Shown one piece after another: positions 24,374-32,159 of a DNA stretch of 48,842 nt. The stretch's first letter is position 1; each line of letters opens with the position of its first letter. This stretch comes from Treponema sp. (GTDB taxonomy: Bacteria > Spirochaetota > Spirochaetia > Treponematales > Breznakiellaceae), in the NCBI GenBank assembly GCA_031276295.1, contig JAISNI010000229.1, positions 1-48,842 on the forward strand. Direction: 5' to 3'. The notes beneath the pieces are model-generated. The model was not told the origin of the DNA and made no database searches. It saw only the letters and a list, made by a program, of their open reading frames with translations. The translations under genes were made by a program, and so were the position numbers.

Positions 24374-25468
24374 TTATAAGGTCTCCTCTTCTTCCCCATC
24401 GTCTTGGGTTCTTAATGCGTGTATTTCCATACCATAACCGGCGCTTAGCTGGGCGATTTCTATGATTTTGCCGGCAATTCTCATGCGGTACACGTTTTTT
24501 GCTATTGAGCTTGTGGGGCTCCCCACCTGGACGGCCTGACTCACATAGATTTGCGACTGGCTTTCCGACTCCAGGGTAATATCGCCGTTAGCGCCTATTT
24601 CTATTTTCGCGGAATTAACCGTCTCAATTACACATAAAATCACCGTTACTATCGTGATGAGGGAATTATCAACAATCAGGGCGGAGATATTAATATCGTC
24701 CCGAGTTTTTTTGGTCAAGGTTCCAGCCAAATCCATACCTTGTTCAATACAGGAATAAACGGTCTCCGTTATCGAAAGTAACAATCCCAGCAAATCGCTA
24801 AGAATAGGCACCCAATCGTCATGTTTATTGGGACCGGGACCGGCAGGAGCGGCAGTCCCTGCCGGAGGAGTCGTCCCTGGGGCGGCAGTCCCTGCGGGAG
24901 GATTCGTCCCGGCGGCGGCCCCTGCGGGAGGATTCGTCCCACCGGCAGGGGGTGTACCCGTCCCGGCGGCAGGGGGCGTACCCGTGCCACCGGCAGCGGG
25001 CGTACCCGTGCCGGAGCCGCTTGCGGGCGTGCTTGTCCCGCCGCTTGCGGGCGTACTCGTGCCGCCGCCCGCAGGGGTACTCGTCCCGGAGCCGCTTGCG
25101 GGCGTGCTTGTCCCGCCGCTTGCGGACGTACTCGTGCCGCCGCCCGCAGGGGTACTCGTCCCGGAGCCGCTTGCGGGCGTGCTTGTCCCACCGCCCGCGG
25201 GGGTACTCGTCCCAGAGCCACTTGCAGGCGTGCTTGTGCCGGAACCGCTTGCGGGGGTACTCGTACCGCCGCCCGCAGGGGTACTCGTCCCGGAGCCGCT
25301 TGCGGGCGTGCTCGTGCCGGAGCCGCTTGCGGGGGTGCTTGTCCCGCCACCGGCGGGCGTACTCGTGCCGCCGGCAGCATTACTGTCCTGCTTCTTCTTC
25401 CATGTGTCGTAGTTACCGTCCGGCCTACCGGCATCATGCCACGCAGCTAGTTCTTTTGGTGTTGGCAT
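24374..25468 (-). CDS. T6SS-cluster repeat protein: TSTPA-type linker and beta-rich hydrophobic C-terminus
   Basis: 364 residues. The start at 25468 is preferred over 25474 because AAAGGAG is then six bases away. There are three parts. Residues about 1-32 are a short polar head ('PTPKELAAWHDAGRPDGNYDTW'). Residues about 33-210 are a low-complexity linker of 14 TST(P/S)A and three TGTPxA units passing into Pro/Ala/Gly. Residues about 215-364 contain two long hydrophobic segments ('ILSDLLGLLLSITETVYSCIEQG', 'LIVDNSLITIVTVILCVIET') and then a beta-like part with 'NGDITLESES', reminiscent of VgrG beta-helix repeats. The 3' end is two bases from the next gene start. Position directly after vgrG suggests secreted cargo or a spike-borne effector with membrane-active segments. 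The function is inferred. Confidence 0.6.
   Translation of the reverse strand: MPTPKELAAWHDAGRPDGNYDTWKKKQDSNAAGGTSTPAGGGTSTPASGSGTSTPASGSGTSTPAGGGTSTPASGSGTSTPASGSGTSTPAGGGTSTPASGSGTSTPAGGGTSTSASGGTSTPASGSGTSTPAGGGTSTPASGGTSTPASGSGTGTPAAGGTGTPPAAGTGTPPAGGTNPPAGAAAGTNPPAGTAAPGTTPPAGTAAPAGPGPNKHDDWVPILSDLLGLLLSITETVYSCIEQGMDLAGTLTKKTRDDINISALIVDNSLITIVTVILCVIETVNSAKIEIGANGDITLESESQSQIYVSQAVQVGSPTSSIAKNVYRMRIAGKIIEIAQLSAGYGMEIHALRTQDDGEEEETL
24955..25366 (-). repeat. Degenerate coding tandem repeat (GTSTPASGS/GTSTPAGG units)
   Basis: GC-rich units of 21-27 nt encode GTSTPASGS or GTSTPAGG, repeated about 17 times with small changes. All unit lengths are multiples of three, so unit gain or loss keeps the reading frame. 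Because of this the tract is open in several frames on both strands; only the minus-strand frame continues into sensible flanking protein. Confidence 0.8.
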
Positions 25469-25525
25469 ATTCATCTCCTTTCTTGTGCAATACCGAGAAC
25501 TCTACTCGGTGTTTATAGACTTCCG

Positions 25526-25609
25526 GCAGCCTGTTGCACTTTGCGTATTTTTCGTACCGGGCCTTTGGTCCGTTTCATGCAAAAAATCCACAAGTGCAAC
25601 AGGCTGCTA
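25526..25609 (-). repeat. Palindromic 3' repeat at the vgrG C-part stop codon (copy 1)
   Basis: GCAGCCTGTTGCACTT (25526-25541) and AAGTGCAACAGGCTGC (25592-25607) are a perfect 16-bp inverted repeat. On the minus strand the element begins with the gene's own stop: TAG at 25609-25607, then CAGCCTGTTGC. Thirty bases (25577-25606) are identical, in opposite orientation, to 44664-44693 behind the histidine kinase gene. It forms the whole intergenic space between vgrG C-part and the repeat-protein gene apart from the latter's leader. Confidence 0.8.
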
Positions 25610-26917
25610 GGGAGTCGCCGAGGTCGGAGTACCGGTGGCCGGAGTACCGGCGGCGCCTGCTGGGGGCGGCGCTGTTGTGGACGGCCCTCCAAGTTCTCCG
25701 TCGCTATAGGCATCCACAATTTCTCTTATTGAGTTTGCAACATTCTGTACAAACTCATTGGTCAAATCATAATATTCCAGTACATCGGTTCTTGTAGGGT
25801 TATTTTTGAACAGGCCTATGGAAACCAATGCTTGCGCCAGTTTAAAGCCCAACCCCGCTTCCAGAATGGCAAATTCAGTTTGATCATAAGCCTCAATTTG
25901 AATTTCCCTCCCCTTGATTTCCAGCACGCCCAAGGTAGAAGCAAAGGAGCCTCCCATAGCATCCCCTACATTGAGCTCGTGTCCCGCGTTGATCTCAATA
26001 TTCTTGCCCGACATGGATATGCCGCCCCTGGGCTGTATTTCCAGAGTCGCGTCATAGGTCGTGGCGAAATTGGAACAGGTTTGCCGGGAGGTAACGTTAA
26101 AGCCCTCGTCGCTTATGGTCAGGATAGTACGTCCGACCTGAAGCTGGATCTCCTCTTCCGCCTTGATAACCACCCGATTCCCCGCCCTGATATGCACATC
26201 CCCCTTATGCAGTTCCGAATCGTCCCCGGGATTATCCCCCAAGGGTAGCTTCAGGCCTTCCTCGGGATCCTCCCCCTTCTTGGAATTGTCCTCCTTTGCA
26301 TTAATATTAAATGATCTAATATCATCGCAATCTACCAACAGTTCAAACCGCTTCGCGCTAATTTGGTGGTGGTTCACCGCGTTTTCATGAATATCCCCGG
26401 TGGAATGGATATTAATATGATCGATCTTGGGATAATCATCGTCCGCATCCGCATAGTTCTCCCGATCATCCTCGGCCGCTTTCCAGAAAGTCTGTCTATG
26501 GTAAAACCCTATCTCCGAATATTCTTCCCCGTCCGGAACGTTATCCGTATTTCTCCCCGTCTGTTGGTAACGGAAGACTTCCGCTTTTTCAGGGTCGTCC
26601 TCCTCTATGTTGAAATTCTGGGCGGCCGTACTGGGCATATAACCCATGAGGTAGTTAATTCCGCCCGCTTCGGCGGCCACAAGTATCCGGTCGCCGATAC
26701 GGGGATGACGGAAAAGGCCGGAATCGGTTCCCCCCAAAGGCATAACCATTTTAACTTCCGGAATCTGTGCGTCGTCGGACAACGGTACAATACCGCCGCC
26801 TATCATATTTACCGCGTAGAAAGTAAAAGGATCGTTTATCGCGGTAATTATTTGCCCTTTTTCCTCTTCCTTCACTATACCGCTTGCATTGGTAACTATC
26901 ATTTCACTAAAGGCCAT
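25607..26917 (-). CDS. vgrG (C-terminal part): VgrG C-terminal half as a separate protein (gp5-like OB-fold and beta-helix)
   Basis: 436 residues from the ATG at 26917, which follows AAGGAG by seven bases; earlier in-frame codons are only a TTG inside the preceding gene's end. Residues about 20-105 are the gp5-type OB-fold ('GGIVPLSDDAQIPEVKMVMPLGGTDSGLFRHPRIGDRILVAAEAGGINYLMGYMPS', where 'PRIGD' is the VgrG hallmark). Residues about 140-340 are a beta-helical spike with repeats such as 'GDVHIRAGNRVVIKAEEEIQLQVG' and 'GGISMSGKNIEINAGHELNVG'. A Pro/Thr/Ala-rich tail ends at the palindromic repeat. In most T6SSs this part is fused to the gp27-like part; here it starts 17 nt after that gene's stop. 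Confidence 0.87.
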   Translation of the reverse strand: MAFSEMIVTNASGIVKEEEKGQIITAINDPFTFYAVNMIGGGIVPLSDDAQIPEVKMVMPLGGTDSGLFRHPRIGDRILVAAEAGGINYLMGYMPSTAAQNFNIEEDDPEKAEVFRYQQTGRNTDNVPDGEEYSEIGFYHRQTFWKAAEDDRENYADADDDYPKIDHINIHSTGDIHENAVNHHQISAKRFELLVDCDDIRSFNINAKEDNSKKGEDPEEGLKLPLGDNPGDDSELHKGDVHIRAGNRVVIKAEEEIQLQVGRTILTISDEGFNVTSRQTCSNFATTYDATLEIQPRGGISMSGKNIEINAGHELNVGDAMGGSFASTLGVLEIKGREIQIEAYDQTEFAILEAGLGFKLAQALVSIGLFKNNPTRTDVLEYYDLTNEFVQNVANSIREIVDAYSDGELGGPSTTAPPPAGAAGTPATGTPTSATP

Positions 26918-26934
26918 AATGTTCTCCTTCGATT

Positions 26935-28155
26935 TCAAACCGGACAGTAACGTTTGTCCGTAACGGCACCGCCGTAATTCATGCAGGCGGCTTCAACGCG
27001 CAATTCCTCGGCGTTCCCCTCTTCCGCCGGAGACACGGCCAGATACTGGGGCCAGGTGGTCCGGCAGTGCAGCCGTATTCCCGTAACAAGGGCGGTTACG
27101 AGGCTTTTGTTCCTCACGCCGTAGTAGCGGTTCAGATCAAATATCCGTCCGGGCGTCAAAAGCAGATTCGGCGCCGTTCCGTACCATGAAGATTTGGCAA
27201 TATCCAATGAACGTTTGCGGGCTTCCAGGATATACATAATATCCCGGTCAATTTCATCGTTTACCGCATCCCGGATATACCCGTGAAACTGCCGCCGGTA
27301 GCTGTAGAAACGATCCTTGCCGGAGGTCTTCCCCTGCCGCCATTTGTCGGACCCGTAGTTGGCATTCGGATAGGGCGCCTTGAGTTCCACCCCGTCAACG
27401 CCGATGCCGTCTTCCATGACCCAGGCATCCATCTTCCAGAGATTGTCCGCTTCGCCGGAAGACGCCGAGTCAAACCGGCTTACATCAGGTATCTTTCGGT
27501 TGTCCGAATAGTCCACGTCCGAAACGGGGTAGCGGTATCCGTCGGAAAAGAACAGTTCTTCCGCGCCAAGCCGGCCTTTTTCCGTCCTTGGATGCCGGAA
27601 GGTAAAGGAAAGACCGTAAAGACCGAGAAGCTCCCGTATAAAATTCAAATCTGATGTTTCGTTCTGCTCAAACATCAGCTTCGCGCAGTATTTACTGGTG
27701 TTGATATACTCCTTGGAAAAATGAGCGGTAAGCCCGTACTTTGAGAGTATCTTCCCGATTATCTCAGGAGGGCTTAACCGGTAAAAGGATTCGGTTAAGC
27801 GTGAATGTGCAAGCCGTACAAATGCCGGTTCTATGGTCAGCGCATAGCTGTAACAGTCCTGTTTGTCCCCGGCGCTGAAGACGCCCGTGCTTTTAACCCC
27901 GGTAACAATCCCGTGAAGATACCGGGTCCGCATCGTTTTCGTATCCTGAAGGCGCTGGGCAATGGTTACGCTTGCGCTCTGATCGAGCAGGGCGGTGAGT
28001 TCCTCATGCGTGTAGAGTTTCCCCGAGAGGAGTGTCAATACTCCCTTAAAGATACTGGAAAAGCCCTCTTCCAGTTCCAGATTATAGGGGTAAAAATCTT
28101 CCCCTTTTCCATTTGCAAGCCGCACCTGCATCGTGGTAGTTATGGTATCCGGCAT
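26935..28155 (-). CDS. vgrG (N-terminal part): VgrG N-terminal half as a separate protein (gp27/gp44-like hub)
   Basis: 406 residues. It matches the phage tail hub (GPD/gp27) part of VgrG: 'YALTIEPAFVRLAHSRLTESFYRLSPPEIIGKILSKYGL' and 'FEQNETSDLNFIRELLGLYGLSFTFRH', followed by a late 'LLLTPGRIFDLNRYYGVRNKSLVTALVTGIRLHC'. It ends at 'DKRYCPV' without an OB-fold. The hub caps the Hcp tube and carries the spike. The ATG follows AAGGA. The next gene supplies the OB-fold and beta-helix, so both must be made in equal trimeric amounts; their adjacency and strong second ribosome-binding site fit that. A recent nonsense split is unlikely because the second gene has its own good start. Confidence 0.85.
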   Translation of the reverse strand: MPDTITTTMQVRLANGKGEDFYPYNLELEEGFSSIFKGVLTLLSGKLYTHEELTALLDQSASVTIAQRLQDTKTMRTRYLHGIVTGVKSTGVFSAGDKQDCYSYALTIEPAFVRLAHSRLTESFYRLSPPEIIGKILSKYGLTAHFSKEYINTSKYCAKLMFEQNETSDLNFIRELLGLYGLSFTFRHPRTEKGRLGAEELFFSDGYRYPVSDVDYSDNRKIPDVSRFDSASSGEADNLWKMDAWVMEDGIGVDGVELKAPYPNANYGSDKWRQGKTSGKDRFYSYRRQFHGYIRDAVNDEIDRDIMYILEARKRSLDIAKSSWYGTAPNLLLTPGRIFDLNRYYGVRNKSLVTALVTGIRLHCRTTWPQYLAVSPAEEGNAEELRVEAACMNYGGAVTDKRYCPV

Positions 28156-28165
28156 CCCTTGTTCC

Positions 28166-28456
28166 TTATACGATCTCGTTTACATTGGGGCAGATCATCA
28201 CCGCGGTGGATATAGGCACGCCGATAGGCGTTATCCCCATAACGATGCTCCCCATATTTGCGGTCGGGCGACCCTTAGCCAGCTTGTTTATCGCGGTGGT
28301 CATGGTGATCACTCCCGCTACACACATAGGACCCGCCACCGCGTCTCCCATACAGGCTACCGGCAAACCCTTTACCATAGTGGTCAGAGCGCCGGGGCCT
28401 ATGATAACATCCCCTGTCGCGGTAAGATTGGCAATAGTTGCAACCGGTGTAGGCAT
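28166..28456 (-). CDS. PAAR-type spike-tip protein
   Basis: 96 residues, the usual size of a stand-alone PAAR protein. It has the pseudo-repeated 'GDVIIGPGALTTMVKGLPVACMGDAV' and 'GRPTANMGSIVMGI', matching the PAAR pattern of 'V...G.PvA..GD' loops that build a sharp cone on VgrG. PAAR tips normally bind zinc through three histidines and a cysteine. This protein has no histidine, only Cys in 'VACMGD', 'GPMCVAG' and 'VMICPN', so metal binding must differ or be absent. Its ATG shares a base with the tssH stop (TAATG) and follows AAGGAGG. Its position just before the vgrG pair fits the spike role. Confidence 0.8.
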   Translation of the reverse strand: MPTPVATIANLTATGDVIIGPGALTTMVKGLPVACMGDAVAGPMCVAGVITMTTAINKLAKGRPTANMGSIVMGITPIGVPISTAVMICPNVNEIV

Positions 28457-31110
28457 TATTGTTCCTCCTTGTTGACAAACGAGTAGACAAACTGCCCGTT
28501 TTCGGCATTAATTTGAGCCTTGGCAAGCACGTGCCCCTCCATAGTGTTCCGTAAAAATTCCGCGCTTATTTCGGGCAAAAGGCTGTTGTTGATCACCGCG
28601 TCAACAAGGCGGGCGCCGGAAGCGGCATTGTCGCAGCGGCGGATGATCTCGTCCTTTACCGCGTCGGTGGTTTCCAGTTCAGCATGGTAGTTTTCCATAA
28701 CCCGCTTCTTAATTTTGTTCAGTTTAAGATCGATGATCCGGTACAGGGCCTTCTTGCCCAGGGGATAGTAGGGCACTATCTGTATACGCCCCAACAGAGC
28801 CGCCGGGAAGACCTGCATCATATAGGGCCGCGCGGCCTCCTCAAGCGCCTCGGTGTCCGGTAAATTGTCCTCGTCCTCGCAGAGGTCGACTATGGCATGG
28901 TCCCCGACATTGGTGGTAAGGATGATAATGGTGTTGCGGAAATTCACCAGCCTGCCCACGCCGTCTTCCATTTGGCCCTTGTCAAATACCTGGAAGAATA
29001 TTTCGTGTACGTCAGGATGCGCCTTTTCAACCTCGTCCAGAAGGACCACGCTGTAGGGCTTGCGGCGCACCGCTTCGGTCAAAACGCCGCCTTCGCCGTA
29101 GCCCACGTAACCGGGGGGCGCTCCCTTGAGCGTAGAAACCGTATGGGCTTCCTGGAATTCGCTCATGTTGATAGTGATTATGTTCTCTTCGCTGCCGTAG
29201 ATCTGTTCGGCCAGGGCAAGGGCGGTTTCGGTCTTGCCGACCCCCGACGGGCCCGCCAGCATGATCACCGCGATAGGCTTATTCGGGTCCGCAAGGGAGG
29301 CGCGGGCGGTCGTTACCCGTTTGGCAATCGTCGCAACGCCGTGCTCCTGGCCGATAACCCGATTGTTCATCTCCACATCCAGGGAAAGAATGGACTTGAT
29401 CTCGTCCTTTACCATACGGCCCAAGGGGATGCCTGTCCATTCGGAAATAACGGTGGAAACCGCCTGAGTGTCCACCTGGGGCAGAACCATAGGGTTTTCC
29501 CCCTGAAATTCGGCAAGCTCCTTCCGTTTGGCATCAAGGCCGTCTCTTGCATCCTCTGTGCCCCCTTCAACCTCTTCCCGCAGTCTTGCTATCTCGGAAA
29601 CCAGGGCCTTTTCCTTTTCAAACCGGGCGGATAGTTCCGCCCGGCGTGCGGTTTCCTTTTCGATCTCCGCGCTTATACCATCCACCGCCTCACGGTGATC
29701 AAAACCGCTCTGTTCTTCGCGTTTGAGTATTTCCAGTTCGAGGTTCAAGGCATCAATGCGGCGGCGGCAATACTCAAGTTCCGCGGGTTCGGCATTCTGG
29801 CTCAGGGCAACCTTGGCGCAGGCCGTATCCAGTATGCTCACCGATTTATCGGGAAGCTGCCGGGCGGGGATATAGCGGCGGGAGAGCTTAACCGCCGCCG
29901 AGAGGGCTTCGTCCATTACCATCACCTTATGGTGATTCTCCAGCGCCCCCACCATTCCCCGCATCATCCGGACGGCCTTCTCATCATCAGGCTCATCCAC
30001 GATAATATTCTGAAAGCGCCGTGTAAGCGCGGGATCTTTCTCAAAGTATTTAACGTATTCCTGCCAGGTGGTGGCGGCGATGCAGCGGAGCTGCCCGCGG
30101 GCAAGGGCCGGTTTTAAAAGGTTGGCCGCATCGTTTTGTCCCGCCTGTCCGCCCGCGCCTATCAGGGTATGGGCTTCGTCGATGAAGAGAATGATGGGAA
30201 CCTCGGCCCCCTGCACTTCCTCTATCACCTGTTTCAGCCTGTTCTCAAATTCACCCTTCATGCTGGCGCCCGCCTGCAAAAGTCCTATATCAAGGGAGTG
30301 CAGCCGGTTTCCCTTGAGGCATTCAGGTACGTCCCCCGATGCAAGCCGCTGGGCAAAACCTTCCACCACCGCGGTCTTGCCCACTCCCGCGTCCCCGGTG
30401 AGGATGGGATTGTTCTGTCTGCGCCGCATCAGAATATCAATGATCTTGCGGATCTCTTCGTCGCGGCCCACGATAGAATCGCTTTTTCCCGCGGCGGCCT
30501 GGGCGGTAAGGTCCACGGTATAGAGCCGCAACGCCTCGCCTGCACCAGGCCCGCCCGCGCCCATCAAGGCGCCTGCCTGTCCTGTGGCGGCGCTTTCGGA
30601 AGCGGCGGAAACGGCTGAAGCGGCAACCGAGGTTTCCTCTGAATGTGCGGTAATCTCTTTAAACCGTTCCAGGAGGAGATCCCCGTTTATCTTGACGAAT
30701 TCCCTGCTCATATCGTGCAGGGCCCGTGCGAAATCGGGGGTTTGTTTGAGGGCGCACAGCAGATGCCCGGTCCGTATAAGCCCCTCATTAAACACCAGGG
30801 ATGTTATCATCCACGATTCTTTGACGGCAAGTTCCACGGTATTGGAGAAGTCGCTGATAGAACTTGCACCCCGGGGCAGGGCGTCCATAGCGGCGATCAT
30901 GTCTTTTGCCAGTACCGCCTCATCCAGCGCAAAATAGCGTACCGCCTCGTTCCAATCGGTATTTCCCCCCAACAGTATTTGATTAACCCAATGAGTTAAT
31001 TCAACATAAGGATTCCCCCGCGTCTTACAGAGAATCGTCGCGCTTTCAATTGCCTTATATGCTTTGTTATCCATCTTGGAAAAAAGCTGTACCCGTTTTA
31101 GTTTTGCCAT
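28456..31110 (-). CDS. tssH: T6SS sheath-recycling AAA+ ATPase ClpV
   Basis: 884 residues, a double-ring ClpB-like ATPase that disassembles the contracted TssB/C sheath. An N-domain (1-150) binds sheath. First AAA domain: Walker A GDAGVGKT 239-246, Walker B with DEAH at 311-314. Middle coiled region at about 440-530 ('EIEKETARRAELSARFEKEKALVSEIARLREEVEGG') is shorter than in ClpB, as in ClpV. Second AAA domain: Walker A GPSGVGKT 620-627, Walker B LDEVEK 691-696. An Ala/Gly-rich linker at about 160-192 is unusually long. Its ATG overlaps the tssG end by 13 nt and follows GGAGG. Confidence 0.95.
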   Translation of the reverse strand: MAKLKRVQLFSKMDNKAYKAIESATILCKTRGNPYVELTHWVNQILLGGNTDWNEAVRYFALDEAVLAKDMIAAMDALPRGASSISDFSNTVELAVKESWMITSLVFNEGLIRTGHLLCALKQTPDFARALHDMSREFVKINGDLLLERFKEITAHSEETSVAASAVSAASESAATGQAGALMGAGGPGAGEALRLYTVDLTAQAAAGKSDSIVGRDEEIRKIIDILMRRRQNNPILTGDAGVGKTAVVEGFAQRLASGDVPECLKGNRLHSLDIGLLQAGASMKGEFENRLKQVIEEVQGAEVPIILFIDEAHTLIGAGGQAGQNDAANLLKPALARGQLRCIAATTWQEYVKYFEKDPALTRRFQNIIVDEPDDEKAVRMMRGMVGALENHHKVMVMDEALSAAVKLSRRYIPARQLPDKSVSILDTACAKVALSQNAEPAELEYCRRRIDALNLELEILKREEQSGFDHREAVDGISAEIEKETARRAELSARFEKEKALVSEIARLREEVEGGTEDARDGLDAKRKELAEFQGENPMVLPQVDTQAVSTVISEWTGIPLGRMVKDEIKSILSLDVEMNNRVIGQEHGVATIAKRVTTARASLADPNKPIAVIMLAGPSGVGKTETALALAEQIYGSEENIITINMSEFQEAHTVSTLKGAPPGYVGYGEGGVLTEAVRRKPYSVVLLDEVEKAHPDVHEIFFQVFDKGQMEDGVGRLVNFRNTIIILTTNVGDHAIVDLCEDEDNLPDTEALEEAARPYMMQVFPAALLGRIQIVPYYPLGKKALYRIIDLKLNKIKKRVMENYHAELETTDAVKDEIIRRCDNAASGARLVDAVINNSLLPEISAEFLRNTMEGHVLAKAQINAENGQFVYSFVNKEEQ

Positions 31111-32159
31111 TTAGTACCTCCGGCATTTTTATAGGACTCGCTATGCCTCACGCGGCATAGTCTGGAAGCTTTGATAGTTAAAACAATTTCATCCGTTACA
31201 AACGAGCCGACCCACGTACAGTAACCCAGTCGAATGGTACTGGAACCTAGCTGTAGTTTGGGTATGGTAGCGCTTTTAAACTTGACGATCAGATCGTACT
31301 CCAGCGGGCGATCAAGGTAGAGGTTTATGGTATCGGTTAACAGTTCAAACCCCCGTGTGCCCGGCATCAAACCTTTATACACATCAAAATGAATGGGTCC
31401 AACTCTGATTTCAAATTTATGGGCGGCGCTGACATATTGCCGTCCTATTTGTATGTTTCTTCCCAATACGGCGGTTTTAGGATTCCCCAGAATGGCGTAA
31501 CTTTCCGGGGGCATATCGTATGAGGCGGTGATAAAACCCTTTACCTCCAAGTCTATTTTGAACATACGATACAGAATATCCTCTAGGCCGGCTTCGTTTT
31601 TCACCATAAAGCCAAAATTACTTGCATGGGCCGGCGGTATACAGGCGATTTTTTCGTCTATTTCCACATCCGGCGGCATTCCGAGAAGGCTTTTGATAAT
31701 ATCGGTGATCGCATCGTCGGCGGAAAAATCAAAACTAATCGCCTGCTGGTTTATGGAAAAGGCGCGGTAATACAACGTAAGCATACGGTGATGAATAATA
31801 TCCAGGAATCGCCGCCACGTATTATCATTATAGTTATGGGATCTCTGAAAAATGTAACTGGTAAAATCGTGGGGCATGGGCCCGTTTGCACCGAGGAGGC
31901 CGAAGAAGTAAACCATTATTGCCGCGTCAATGTTCCCGCCGCCCTCAGCAATTTCCGCGATATCGCTTGGCGGAAAACTCAGGGATGGAATCTGTCCAAA
32001 CCTGATATTCTCCTCCATCGGACGTTTTGCACGGCCTACACGCGGCAAGTCGGGCCGGCTTTTATCCAGCTTCCGTACCAAACCCCAAAAATCGGGGGCG
32101 GCCTTACCCTCATGCAGGTTGTCGGAAAGATTCCGTATTAGTCTTCTAATGTCTTCCAT
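31098..32159 (-). CDS. tssG: T6SS baseplate protein TssG
   Basis: 353 residues from the ATG at 32159, where the protein begins MEDIRRLIRNLSDNLHEGKAAPDFWGLVRKLDKSRP, the usual TssG opening. A longer frame to 32267 would lie wholly inside tssF and is rejected. Family signs include 'FGQIPSLSFPPSDIAEI' and 'VYFFGLLGANGPMPHDFTSYIFQRSHNYNDNTWRRFLDIIHHRMLTLYYRAF' (compare the common 'LGLLGPNGALPLHLTE...RLRDFLDIFHHRLISLFYRAW'). TssG pairs with two TssF to form a baseplate wedge. It overlaps tssF by 22 nt and tssH by 13 nt. Confidence 0.92.
   Translation of the reverse strand: MEDIRRLIRNLSDNLHEGKAAPDFWGLVRKLDKSRPDLPRVGRAKRPMEENIRFGQIPSLSFPPSDIAEIAEGGGNIDAAIMVYFFGLLGANGPMPHDFTSYIFQRSHNYNDNTWRRFLDIIHHRMLTLYYRAFSINQQAISFDFSADDAITDIIKSLLGMPPDVEIDEKIACIPPAHASNFGFMVKNEAGLEDILYRMFKIDLEVKGFITASYDMPPESYAILGNPKTAVLGRNIQIGRQYVSAAHKFEIRVGPIHFDVYKGLMPGTRGFELLTDTINLYLDRPLEYDLIVKFKSATIPKLQLGSSTIRLGYCTWVGSFVTDEIVLTIKASRLCRVRHSESYKNAGGTKWQN

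Noticed and set aside
24769-25518. Several long frames on both strands over the TSTPA repeat
   Set aside because: They arise because the repeat units are multiples of three with few A/T bases; only the minus-strand frame at 24374-25468 has a ribosome-binding site and sensible flanks.
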